A stretch of 7,964 nucleotides of DNA from Ardenticatenales bacterium (lineage in GTDB: Bacteria > Chloroflexota > Anaerolineae > Promineifilales > UBA4811): assembly GCA_030667645.1 (NCBI GenBank), contig DAOUVM010000102.1, positions 1-7,964 of the forward strand. Reading direction: 5' to 3'. Both the position numbers and the translations under genes were made by a program. Of this stretch, positions 1 through 6,352 are shown one piece after another (position 1 is the first letter of the stretch; each line of letters starts with the position of its first letter). Below the pieces are notes generated by a model. That model ran no database searches. It was not told where the DNA came from and saw nothing but the letters and a program-made list of their open reading frames with translations.

Positions 1-511
1 CCTCTGGCAAGAGTACCAGGTTGTTGCCAAAGGGCGCGTCCCGAAGCCACAACCCTGCACCACCGGTATTGGTGACCACAGCCCCGCTGCTCAGCACCAG
101 AGTGGGGATGGGCACCAGGAACGGTTCGCCGTCCCCGGTCGCATCCGCGGTGGGTGATCGCTCATCATCTGCCGGCGCGTCGGGGGTTGCCACGACCGTG
201 GCCTGGAGCCACAGAGTGGGAGCTACATCCGAACGGGGTGGTCGTGTGACCGTTGCGGGGAGGTCAGTCGGCTCTGCTGGGGCCTGTTCCATGGGGTTGA
301 ACGCCAGCCACAGCAAAATGCCCCCCCCTCCGACAATAAGCGCCACAGCACGAAATCCAAGCCAGCGCGCGCTGCCCAACATCCGCCGGCTCTGGGCAGC
401 ATACCAGGCGCCCTCGGCCATGCCGGATTCCCGGCGCCACCACACCAAGGTGTAAAGACCGTAGGTCAGCATACCGATCGCCAGCGCAAGGAGAATCACG
501 TGTCCATCCAT
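1..511 (-). CDS. Two-pass membrane protein with extracytoplasmic SH3b-like domain (3' end beyond window)
   Basis: This open frame was read by hand on the minus strand from ATG at 511 with no stop down to base 1, giving 170 residues before it leaves the window. Residues about 5-25 are hydrophobic (VILLALAIGMLTYGLYTL), followed by an Arg-rich loop (WWRR, QSRR), then a second hydrophobic segment at about 54-72 containing VGGGGILLWL. By the positive-inside rule the loop faces the cytoplasm and the C-terminal part lies outside. Residues about 75-138 are a Pro/Thr/Ala/Asp-rich linker. The last residues, including VVTNTGGAGLWLRDAPFG, resemble the opening strand of bacterial SH3 (SH3_3) domains, which often bind cell-wall or protein ligands. 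The ATG directly follows the mazG TGA, so the two genes are probably co-transcribed. No function is recognised; the SH3b call is by pattern only and the domain is cut off. Confidence 0.72.
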   Translation of the reverse strand, partial: MDGHVILLALAIGMLTYGLYTLVWWRRESGMAEGAWYAAQSRRMLGSARWLGFRAVALIVGGGGILLWLAFNPMEQAPAEPTDLPATVTRPPRSDVAPTLWLQATVVATPDAPADDERSPTADATGDGEPFLVPIPTLVLSSGAVVTNTGGAGLWLRDAPFGNNLVLLPE

Positions 512-1960
512 TCAGGCCCCCAATTCCGGCCTGGACGCCTGCCAGAGGCCCTGGACTTCATCCGCATCCAGATTGGAGATCCCTCCCGCCCTGTCGCGAG
601 CCGCGGCCTCAAATGCAAGAAACCGCTGCCGGAACCGCCAGGTCGCCGATCGCAAGGCGGACTCTGCATCCAGATCCAGCAAACGGGCCCAGTTGCCGGC
701 GGCAAACAGCAGGTCACCCATCTCCTTCATTTTCTCCTCGCGGGTGTCGGCTGCCAGGATACCAGCGACCTTCTCCCCCACCCGCGCCACCGCGTCGTCC
801 CCGCCCGAAAAGTTCAAGCCGTAACTAGCCGCTTTGCCCAGCAAGGCGGTCGCCCGGGCCAGGGCAGGCAACGAGGCAGGGACTCCATCCAGGGCTGATC
901 GCTCACCCTGGGGACCACGTTCGCGCCGTTTGATGGCATCCCAGGTAGCACAAACCTGCTCCACCGTAGAGGCCGTTGCCCGATCAAAGACGTGAGGGTG
1001 ACGCCGGCGAATCTTGGCTTCAATACCGGCTATCACATCGGCGCCAGTGAAATCACCATCTTCAGTAGCAATCTGGGCCTGCATCACGATGTGGAGCAAC
1101 AGATCCCCCAGTTCCTCACACAGGGCACCCATGTCATTCGCGTCCATCGCATCCATGACTTCAGCCGTCTCCTCCAACAGTCCTTGACCCAGGCTCTGGT
1201 GAGTCTGCTCTTGGTCCCAGGGACAGCCTCCGGGACCGCGCAGCCGGGCAATCGTCTCCTGAAAACTCTCAAACCCGCTGCGCTGAGGCAGAGGGGGCAC
1301 ATAGAGAGTCGTCAGGTGGCCGATCGATTGACAGTGATCCAAAGCGTGGAGTGGAACCGTATCTACCTGTTCTTCCGCGGTACTGGCGGCGTGAACGAGG
1401 TGGACCAAGTGGTGGGCCGGATACTGGTTCATAAGCGTCAGCTTGACATCCCCCGCCACTTCCCGGCTGTAGAGCTGCCCCAGCATGGCAGGCGCGTCCG
1501 GGTTCAGCGCCGGATGGAGACACGAAGCAACTTCCAATGCATCCACGACCTGTAATCCATCCATTCCATCCAACTGCAGCGCGGTCAGGACCGGTCCGAT
1601 AAAGCTCAACCCGGCCACTATCTTTACCGGTTGGAGCTCGGCGGTCGCCTGCTGCAAGACGGCGGTGACAGTGGCTTCTCCAACCAGCGGGTGACCCGGC
1701 ACAGCATAGATCACCCCCTGCGGCCGTCTGCCCAACGCCAACACCTGGGCCGTGATTGCTGCATAGACATCGGCAAAGTCAACGTACTGCTCGTACATCG
1801 AGTCAAAGGCATGGATCACCACACCGCCCGGAAGGCCGGCAGCGGTTGGATGCTGGCCAGTGCGCAGAAAAACCTCGTCACTATCCGACAAGGTGTCCCA
1901 TGCGTGACGAGTCAGCAAAGCCGGATCGCCCGGCCCCAGCCCCACAATAGTTATCGCCAT
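512..1960 (-). CDS. mazG: Nucleoside triphosphate pyrophosphohydrolase MazG with N-terminal tetrapyrrole-methylase-like domain (YabN type)
   Basis: The 482-residue protein combines two parts as in Bacillus subtilis YabN. Residues 1 to about 220 resemble the SAM-dependent tetrapyrrole methylase fold, with VGLGPGDPALLT at 5-16 and YAVPGHPLVGE at 85-95. Residues about 228-345 are a MazG domain (family motif EExxE then ExxD) with E263, E264, E267 and E283, D286, preceded by LRGPGGCPWDQEQTH. A second MazG-like domain spans about 355-452. MazG enzymes hydrolyse NTPs to NMP and pyrophosphate and are thought to clean nucleotide pools. In the second domain the first motif is degraded to E396, K397, G400, although E413 and D416 remain. 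The frame is open up to 2056, but the start was set at ATG 1960 because the methylase fold begins there and the upstream part runs through a terminator. No Shine-Dalgarno sequence is visible: the start is preceded by a T-run and ATCCT. Confidence 0.9.
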   Translation of the reverse strand: MAITIVGLGPGDPALLTRHAWDTLSDSDEVFLRTGQHPTAAGLPGGVVIHAFDSMYEQYVDFADVYAAITAQVLALGRRPQGVIYAVPGHPLVGEATVTAVLQQATAELQPVKIVAGLSFIGPVLTALQLDGMDGLQVVDALEVASCLHPALNPDAPAMLGQLYSREVAGDVKLTLMNQYPAHHLVHLVHAASTAEEQVDTVPLHALDHCQSIGHLTTLYVPPLPQRSGFESFQETIARLRGPGGCPWDQEQTHQSLGQGLLEETAEVMDAMDANDMGALCEELGDLLLHIVMQAQIATEDGDFTGADVIAGIEAKIRRRHPHVFDRATASTVEQVCATWDAIKRRERGPQGERSALDGVPASLPALARATALLGKAASYGLNFSGGDDAVARVGEKVAGILAADTREEKMKEMGDLLFAAGNWARLLDLDAESALRSATWRFRQRFLAFEAAARDRAGGISNLDADEVQGLWQASRPELGA

Positions 1961-1965
1961 AGGAT

Positions 1966-1997
1966 AAAAAAAGAGGCAAAGGTATGACCTCGCCTCT
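1966..1997 (-). terminator. Strong intrinsic terminator after rpsI
   Basis: On the minus strand the arms AGAGGCGAGG (1997-1988) and CTTTGCCTCT (1981-1972) form a ten-base-pair stem with two G-U wobbles around the six-base loop TCATAC. Seven T residues follow (1972-1966, the first also being the last stem base). Read on the plus strand the two wobbles become A-C mismatches and there is no T-run, so it works only in the minus direction. It closes the ribosomal-protein block. Its T-tract ends just five bases before the mazG start codon. Confidence 0.88.
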
Positions 1998-2021
1998 AGG
2001 TCAGAGCGTGCATGCACCAGC

Positions 2022-2051
2022 GCTTGGGGCCTGCCCGGCCACGCCCCAAGC
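2022..2051 (-). repeat. Perfect 9-bp inverted repeat in the rpsI-mazG spacer
   Basis: The arms GCTTGGGGC and GCCCCAAGC are exact reverse complements separated by 12 bases, in the 116-base spacer between rpsI and mazG. No T-run follows on either strand, so it is not a typical intrinsic terminator. It may be a 3'-end stabilising hairpin of the rpsI mRNA, a pause site, or a leader structure of mazG. The role is unknown. Confidence 0.6.
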
Positions 2052-2076
2052 TGCAATGGGCAACACCAATTGGAAT

Positions 2077-2475
2077 CTAGCGCTTGGTGTAGGTCGGCGC
2101 CTTGCGAGCCCGCTTGAGGCCAGGCTTTTTGCGCTCTTTCTCACGCGCATCTCGAGTGAGGTATCCACCCCTGCGCAGGATCGGCCGCAGTTCGGGATCT
2201 AACCGCAGCAGTGCCCGCGCCAGGCCGTGCCCAACCGCTCCGGTCTGACCGGTGATTCCCCCGCCCTTGACGTGCACCGACACATTGAATCGGCCCTCCT
2301 GCTCCGTAACCCGCAGAGGGGCCATCAGGTTGTCAATGTCCCCCAGGCGAGGAAAGTACTCCTGCAATGGTCGATCATTGACGATAAAGGTCCCATCGCC
2401 ACCTGGGTAGATACGTACCCGCGCCGTCGCTCGTTTGCGCCGGCCGATTCCCTCATAGTAAGACTGTTCAGTCAT
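2077..2475 (-). CDS. rpsI: 30S ribosomal protein S9
   Basis: A 132-residue protein of usual length for bacterial S9, part of the 30S head, whose basic C-terminal tail reaches the P-site tRNA. Family hallmarks are visible: YYEGIGRRKRATARVRI near the N-terminus, VKGGGITGQTGAVGHGLARAL in the middle (a run of family-typical glycines) and the end LTRDAREKERKKPGLKRA followed by TYTKR, close to the usual SKR ending with its terminal Arg. The ATG at 2475 has GAGG about seven bases upstream and lies 12 bases after the rplM stop, so L13 and S9 form the conserved rplM-rpsI pair. It is the last ribosomal gene here and is followed by the terminator at 1966-1997. Confidence 0.98.
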   Translation of the reverse strand: MTEQSYYEGIGRRKRATARVRIYPGGDGTFIVNDRPLQEYFPRLGDIDNLMAPLRVTEQEGRFNVSVHVKGGGITGQTGAVGHGLARALLRLDPELRPILRRGGYLTRDAREKERKKPGLKRARKAPTYTKR

Positions 2476-2487
2476 TGCCCAACCTCG

Positions 2488-2919
2488 CTAGAACTCCAAG
2501 CATTCCGGCTTCTGTGGTCCGTGGGGATGCTCTGGGCTGGCATACACCTTGAGCTTCCGCAGCATCTTGCGCCCCAATCGATTCTTGGGAAGCATCCCGC
2601 GCACAGCCAATTCCACCGCCCGGGTGGGATATCGTGCCAATTGATCACGCAGCGTGATCTCGGACAGCCCGCCAGGGTAGCCCGAATGCCGATAATACTT
2701 TTTCTGATCCATTTTGCGGCCGGTAACGTGAATCTTGTCCGCGTTGACCACAATAACAAAATCACCGACATCCATATGAGGCGCAAACTCCGGCTTGTGC
2801 TTGCCCACCAGAACGCTGGCAACCCGCGTCGCCAGCCGACCAAGCGTCTTCCCCTGCGCATCCACCACAAACCATTTTCGTTTGATATCTGTCGGCTTGG
2901 TTGAATATGTCTTGTTCAC
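2488..2919 (-). CDS. rplM: 50S ribosomal protein L13
   Basis: This encodes 143 residues, against 142 in E. coli, of L13, an early-assembly large-subunit protein bound to 23S rRNA. The body matches the family: KRKWFVVDAQGKTLGRLAT near the start, GDFVIVVNADKIHVTGRKM, KKYYRHSGYPGG, and the signature AVRGMLPKNRLGRKMLRKL near the C-terminus. The start was set at GTG 2919 (MNKTYSTKP...), not the in-frame TTG at 2925, because AGGAG at 2931-2927 sits seven bases before the GTG but only about one base before the TTG. A hairpin with a T-run lies between truA and this gene, so L13-S9 expression may be set apart from the upstream genes. Confidence 0.97.
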   Translation of the reverse strand: MNKTYSTKPTDIKRKWFVVDAQGKTLGRLATRVASVLVGKHKPEFAPHMDVGDFVIVVNADKIHVTGRKMDQKKYYRHSGYPGGLSEITLRDQLARYPTRAVELAVRGMLPKNRLGRKMLRKLKVYASPEHPHGPQKPECLEF

Positions 2920-2926
2920 TGCCAAT

Positions 2927-2931
2927 CTCCT
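2927..2931 (-). promoter_or_regulatory. Shine-Dalgarno site deciding the rplM GTG start
   Basis: AGGAG on the minus strand, seven bases before GTG at 2919. The alternative TTG at 2925 almost touches it, so the GTG is preferred. Confidence 0.75.
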
Positions 2932-2950
2932 GCACGTCTATGGTCAACTC

Positions 2951-2981
2951 TCTAAGAAAACTCGGCCCACACCCGGGCCGA
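2951..2981 (-). terminator. Hairpin with T-run between truA and rplM (terminator or attenuator)
   Basis: On the minus strand the arms TCGGCCC (2981-2975) and GGGCCGA (2968-2962) are exact complements around a six-base loop (GGGTGT). They are followed by G and then TTTTCTTAGA. The stem begins one base after the truA stop codon. It has the form of an intrinsic terminator with a moderate T-run. Since rplM and rpsI follow on the same strand and I see no clear promoter after it, it may be a partial terminator or attenuator. An L13 leader control is possible but only inferred. Confidence 0.65.
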
Positions 2982-2982
2982 T

Positions 2983-3780
2983 TCACGACGGATAGCCAAC
3001 CGACAACAGACAGAGGCCCTGCGGGGGAGCCGTTGGCCCCGCTTGGCCTCGGTCGGCGGCCGCGAATGCTACCGCGAATCGCTCAACCGACCATTCTCCG
3101 GCGCCAACCTGGCACATCGTGCCAACCAGACTGCGCGCCATTCGGTTAAGGAAGGCATTTGCCTCAATGCGAAACTCCATAAATCCGCCGTTCTGTCTCC
3201 ACTCGGCGCAAAACACGCGCCGCACTGTATTCTCGCCCGTAGGCGGCTTGCCAAAAGTGGCAAAGTCATGTTCGCCAACCAGCAAGCCACCGGCTGCGCT
3301 CATGGCCGTCATCACCAACGGTCGACGGCGGTGCCAGCTAGTGCGCCGCAGCAGCGGCGACCGGCAAAATCGATTGTAAACCGTGTACTGATAAGTTCGC
3401 CTACAGGCGCTGAACCGGGGATGAAATCCCGGCTCCACGCTCTCGACCTCTTTGACGGCTACGTCGCGCATCAAGTTGGCATTCATAGCCCGGCCCAACG
3501 CGGCCTCACCATGGCGCCAATCGCTGTCAAAAGCGATCACCTGTCCCCGAGCGTGCACACCCGTATCAGTTCTCCCCGCTCCCATCACAGTGACCGCTTG
3601 TCCGGTCACCGCCCACAGGGCGGCTTCCAATGTTTCCTGAACGGTGCGTTCGCCCTGGGCCTGGCGCTGAAAACCGTGGAAATCGGTTCCGTCATACTCG
3701 ACAGTCGCCCGGTATCGCCGAACCGTCCCGCCCCTCAGTTTGGGGTTTTGGGGTTCCGATCCGCCCAACTCCAAAGTCAC
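2983..3780 (-). CDS. truA: tRNA pseudouridine(38-40) synthase TruA
   Basis: A 265-residue protein (E. coli TruA has 270) that isomerises uridines 38-40 in the anticodon arm of tRNAs to pseudouridine. The catalytic motif GAGRTDTGVHARGQ is present with the nucleophilic Asp at D72. Other family blocks are VEYDGTDFHGFQRQ near the N-terminus, the nearby FSACRRTYQYTVYN, GEHDFATFGKPP, and FLNRMARSLVGTMCQVGAG near the C-terminus. The start is GTG at 3780, 25 bases after the rplQ stop. It has no convincing Shine-Dalgarno sequence, and no better ATG/GTG/TTG is available before the EYDG motif, so the exact start is less sure than the gene. The order rplQ-truA-rplM-rpsI is common in several bacterial phyla. 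Confidence 0.96.
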   Translation of the reverse strand: MTLELGGSEPQNPKLRGGTVRRYRATVEYDGTDFHGFQRQAQGERTVQETLEAALWAVTGQAVTVMGAGRTDTGVHARGQVIAFDSDWRHGEAALGRAMNANLMRDVAVKEVESVEPGFHPRFSACRRTYQYTVYNRFCRSPLLRRTSWHRRRPLVMTAMSAAGGLLVGEHDFATFGKPPTGENTVRRVFCAEWRQNGGFMEFRIEANAFLNRMARSLVGTMCQVGAGEWSVERFAVAFAAADRGQAGPTAPPQGLCLLSVGYPS

Positions 3781-3805
3781 TGGCGCTTGCGGGCTATCCG
3801 TCGGT

Positions 3806-4183
3806 CTAGTCTCTTACCAACTCTAGCAACGCCATCTCGGCGTTGTCGCCTCGTCTGCGACCCAGCCTAACCATACGGGTATATCCGCCCGGCCTGTCTT
3901 GATACCGGGGCGCAAGCTCATCGAACAGATTGGAAACCGACTCGCGGCCATACAGCCTGGCGGATGCCAGGCGACGGGCGTGAACCTGACCAGCGGCGTC
4001 TTTCTGCAATCCGCGTTTGGCCAGCGTGATCAGCTTTTCGGCGGCAGCGCGTATTGCCCGTGCCTTTGCCTCTGTAGTCTCAATCTGGCCATGTATGAAG
4101 AGCTGTGTGATCATGTTTCGCCGCAGTGCACGGCGGTGCGCCGAACTGCGTCCCAGAATACGGCCAGCCAATCTATGTCTCAT
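3806..4183 (-). CDS. rplQ: 50S ribosomal protein L17
   Basis: A 125-residue L17, near the usual bacterial length, located near the peptide exit tunnel of the large subunit. The N-terminus MRHRLAGRILGRSSAHRRAL corresponds to the family's MRHR..G..L.R...HR..L pattern. It is followed by ITQLFIHGQIETTEAKARAI, by AAAEKLITLAKRG, and by the C-terminal GGYTRMVRLGRRRGDNAEMA, all typical. ATG at 4183 is preceded by GAGAGG about eight bases upstream, and the gap from the rpoA stop is 12 bases, so it is translated from the same message as rpoA. Nothing unusual is seen. Confidence 0.98.
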   Translation of the reverse strand: MRHRLAGRILGRSSAHRRALRRNMITQLFIHGQIETTEAKARAIRAAAEKLITLAKRGLQKDAAGQVHARRLASARLYGRESVSNLFDELAPRYQDRPGGYTRMVRLGRRRGDNAEMALLELVRD

Positions 4184-4195
4184 CTTTGCAGCCTC

Positions 4196-5179
4196 TCAGT
4201 CAACCTCAGCTTCGTCCGCGATGTCGTCATCCGGGGAAGGGGTAAAGCCTTTGATCGCCAATTGGCCGCGCAACTCTCGCAGCGATTTTTCGCCAAAGTT
4301 GCGGATGGCAAGCATCGCCTCATCACCCTTTTCCAACATATCCAACACCTCGCCCACTTTGGTGATGCCGGTCCGCTTGAGCGAGTTAAAGACCCGAACA
4401 CTGAGGTCGAGTTGCTCAATCGGAACCTCGTAAACCTCGTTGGGTATGGTCGGCTCCTCGATTTCTGCCTGTTCCAGCGCCAAGGCCTCTTCGCTGATAC
4501 CCGCGATGAGGCGCAGGTGCGTAACCAAAGTTTGAGCCGCTTGCGACAGAGCTTCTTCTGGTCGCAAGGTGCCATCGGACCATATCTCCAGAACCAGACG
4601 ATCATAGTTGGTCATCTGGCCCACGCGAGCGCGCTCAACTTCATAGTTCACACGCCGCACCGGACTAAAGATCGCATCCACTGGAATCTCGCCGATGGGC
4701 AGATGGCCTCGTTCGTCGGCTGGGGAATACCCCCTCCCTTGCTCTACCGCGAGCTCCATCTCAAACTGCGCGTCATCCGAATCCAGCGTGAGCAGGTAGA
4801 GGTCCGGGTTGACGATCTCTACCTCCGGCGGCGCCTGAAGGTCAGCGGCTGTCACGACGCCCTCTCCCTGCACCTCCAGTCGCAAGCGCGCCGTCTCGCA
4901 ATCACTCATCTTCAACCGCAGTTGCTTGCAGTTGAGGATTAGTCGCGTCATATCCTCACGAGCGTGCGGAATCTCTGTGAACTCGTGGTGCACACCGCTG
5001 ACACGCAGGGAAACTGCGGCATAACCCGGCAAGGAAGACAGCAGCACCCGTCGAAGCGCAGTCCCCAGGGTAAGGCCATAACCGCTCTCAAGAGGTCCGA
5101 TGTTGAACCGGCCATACATCTTGGTTTTGACATCGTTATCAACTTCAATATTCGGCAGAACCATGCTCGTGCTACTCAA
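4196..5179 (-). CDS. rpoA: DNA-directed RNA polymerase subunit alpha
   Basis: The 327-residue alpha subunit nucleates RNA polymerase assembly and binds promoter UP elements and regulators. The N-terminal assembly domain (about 1-230) shows the alpha signature GRFNIGPLESGYGLTLGTAL and, next to it, RRVLLSSLPGYA. A short acidic linker (about 231-252) leads to the C-terminal domain (about 253-312). That domain has R262, N265, S266 and the block RNFGEKSL, whose G296, K298 and S299 match the DNA-contact positions of E. coli alpha; S266 replaces the E. coli Cys269. The tail after 312 is strongly acidic. The start is TTG at 5179, chosen because GGAGG at 5191-5187 lies seven bases upstream, while the in-frame ATG at codon 6 would be too far away. 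The gap after rpsD is 52 bases. Confidence 0.98.
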   Translation of the reverse strand: MSSTSMVLPNIEVDNDVKTKMYGRFNIGPLESGYGLTLGTALRRVLLSSLPGYAAVSLRVSGVHHEFTEIPHAREDMTRLILNCKQLRLKMSDCETARLRLEVQGEGVVTAADLQAPPEVEIVNPDLYLLTLDSDDAQFEMELAVEQGRGYSPADERGHLPIGEIPVDAIFSPVRRVNYEVERARVGQMTNYDRLVLEIWSDGTLRPEEALSQAAQTLVTHLRLIAGISEEALALEQAEIEEPTIPNEVYEVPIEQLDLSVRVFNSLKRTGITKVGEVLDMLEKGDEAMLAIRNFGEKSLRELRGQLAIKGFTPSPDDDIADEAEVD

Positions 5180-5186
5180 CGGACAA

Positions 5187-5191
5187 CCTCC
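5187..5191 (-). promoter_or_regulatory. Shine-Dalgarno site deciding the rpoA TTG start
   Basis: GGAGG on the minus strand, seven bases before TTG at 5179. The ATG at codon 6 would be about 22 bases from it. Confidence 0.75.
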
Positions 5192-5231
5192 ATTTGGCCA
5201 AAAGCGGCTGGCTTAACCGGCTCGATGGGCG

Positions 5232-5870
5232 CTAGCGCGAGTAATACTCAACTATCAGTTGTTCGTTGAGTGAAACGTCAACGTCTTCTCGTTCCGGCAA
5301 CTGCAGCACTTGGCCCGATAGAGCGGCCGGATCCAGCGATAGCCAGCGGGGTATCCGGCGCTCGTCCAACTGTTGCGCGACTGCCTTAAAATAGAGTTTC
5401 TGACGGCTTTCCTTGTGCACAGTCAGGATATCACCCGGCCGAACGAGCGCAGACGGGATATTGGTGCGACGGCCGTTGAGATCAAAGTGGCCATGGGTCA
5501 CCAACTGACGGGCCTGGGCGCGTGATTCAGCAAATCCCAGCCGATAGACAGTGTTGTCCAACCGGGTTTCCAGAATCACAAGCATGTTGACGCCAGTCAA
5601 CCCGGGCCGGCGTTGAGCCAGCGCGAAATAGCGCCGGAACTGCCGCTCAAGTACTCCATATACCCGGCGTGCTTTCTGCTTTCCCCGCAACTGGCGCGAA
5701 TAATCGGATGCGCGCCGACGACGCCACTGGCTATCCCGTCCATGAGGGCCCGGAGCGTACTCGCGCCGCTCAAAGGCGCATTTGGGGGAAAGGCAGCGTG
5801 CGCCCTTGAGAAACAACTTTTCTCCTTCCCGGCGGCACAGCTTGCACGAAGGACCTGTATATCTTGCCAA
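5232..5870 (-). CDS. rpsD: 30S ribosomal protein S4, Cys4 zinc-type
   Basis: A 212-residue S4, a primary 16S rRNA binder that starts assembly of the small-subunit body, and a known autoregulator in E. coli and B. subtilis. The N-terminus carries C9, C12, C26 and C31 (C-x2-C-x13-C-x4-C), the zinc-binding form found in many bacteria and absent from E. coli. It is followed by CAFERREYAPGPHG, typical of S4. The S4 RNA-binding domain is seen from RLDNTVYRLGFAESRAQARQ through VTHGHFDLNGRRTNIPS. The start is TTG at 5870 because a consensus AGGAGG lies at 5883-5878, seven bases upstream, and the family begins MARYTGP. A 73-base spacer precedes it. Confidence 0.98.
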   Translation of the reverse strand: MARYTGPSCKLCRREGEKLFLKGARCLSPKCAFERREYAPGPHGRDSQWRRRRASDYSRQLRGKQKARRVYGVLERQFRRYFALAQRRPGLTGVNMLVILETRLDNTVYRLGFAESRAQARQLVTHGHFDLNGRRTNIPSALVRPGDILTVHKESRQKLYFKAVAQQLDERRIPRWLSLDPAALSGQVLQLPEREDVDVSLNEQLIVEYYSR

Positions 5871-5877
5871 TTCAATA

Positions 5878-5883
5878 CCTCCT
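5878..5883 (-). promoter_or_regulatory. Consensus Shine-Dalgarno site for the rpsD TTG start
   Basis: AGGAGG, extended by T, on the minus strand with seven bases to the TTG at 5870. A strong ribosome site paired with a weak start codon fits a gene whose translation is tuned or repressible. Confidence 0.8.
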
Positions 5884-5888
5884 AAGCA

Positions 5889-5927
5889 GCGAAAGGTCTA
5901 CTGGTCTGCCTACCTCTGCCCCTTTGC
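5889..5927 (-). repeat. Imperfect stem-loop in the rpsK-rpsD spacer
   Basis: In the 73-base spacer, on the minus strand, GCAAAGG (5927-5921) can pair with CCTTTCGC (5896-5889) with one bulged C, leaving a 24-base loop. The stem ends just upstream of the rpsD Shine-Dalgarno site. No T-run follows. It could be part of an S4 leader, but this is inference only and the stem is weak. Confidence 0.35.
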
Positions 5928-5943
5928 GAATCTCCAGTCAACA

Positions 5944-6336
5944 CTATACTCTTCGCTTCTTCGGGGGTCGACATCCGTTGTGCGGGACGGGAGTCACATC
6001 CGTGATTGACCGGACCCTCAATCCCATCGCCTGAATTGCACGGATAGCTGCCTCCCGTCCGGGACCAGGCCCCTTGACAAAGATATCAGCTTCCTGCATT
6101 CCCATGTCTTGACCCTGCTTGACCGCTTGTTGTGCCGCCAGCCGCGCCGCGTAGGGCGTGCTTTTCCGCGAGCCCTTGAAACCAACTGTTCCACCGCTTC
6201 CCCAGGCAACAGCATTCCCCTGGAGATCAGTCACGGTGACAATCGTGTTATTAAAGGTAGCATGGATATGCACCTGACCATGCGGCAAGTTGCGCTTTAC
6301 CTTGCGCGTTGTACGATGTGATCCACTACGTCCCAT
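5944..6336 (-). CDS. rpsK: 30S ribosomal protein S11
   Basis: A 130-residue S11, a platform protein of the 30S subunit close to the mRNA exit. Family blocks are plain: HIHATFNNTIVTVTDLQGN, AWGSGGTVGFKGSRKSTPYA, ARLAAQQAV, FVKGPGPGREAAIRA, and the conserved C-terminal DVTPVPHNGCRPPKKRRV. ATG at 6336 is preceded by GGAGGTGAG, an excellent match to the 16S anti-Shine-Dalgarno end. It follows rpsM after 78 bases, longer than most gaps here. No irregularity is seen in the protein. Confidence 0.98.
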   Translation of the reverse strand: MGRSGSHRTTRKVKRNLPHGQVHIHATFNNTIVTVTDLQGNAVAWGSGGTVGFKGSRKSTPYAARLAAQQAVKQGQDMGMQEADIFVKGPGPGREAAIRAIQAMGLRVRSITDVTPVPHNGCRPPKKRRV

Positions 6337-6352
6337 CTCACCTCCAACACAC

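Noticed and set aside
992..1555. Plus-strand open frame (187 codons) within mazG
   Set aside because: Lies wholly opposite the conserved MazG coding region and has no visible ribosome site or motif.
1961..2056. Upstream extension of mazG to the farthest in-frame start at 2056
   Set aside because: The added 32 residues cross the terminator and do not match the family, whose fold begins at the ATG at 1960.
3738..3766. Telomere-like doubling of GGGGTTTT/CCCCAAAA near the truA start
   Set aside because: Only two G-runs are present, too few for a quadruplex, and the segment codes for ordinary truA N-terminal residues.
3899..4942. Long plus-strand open frame (347 codons) across rplQ and rpoA
   Set aside because: It is antisense to two unmistakable conserved genes, its translation shows no recognisable domain, and GC-rich codon use on the other strand explains the lack of stops.
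5193..5202. Ten-base palindrome TTTGGCCAAA just before the rpoA ribosome site
   Set aside because: Several palindromes of this length are expected by chance in 8 kb, and there is no second copy or spacer that would mark an operator.
5931..5943. TTGACT after the rpsK stop as a promoter -35 box
   Set aside because: No AT-rich -10 element is found 16-18 bases downstream, so a promoter cannot be supported.
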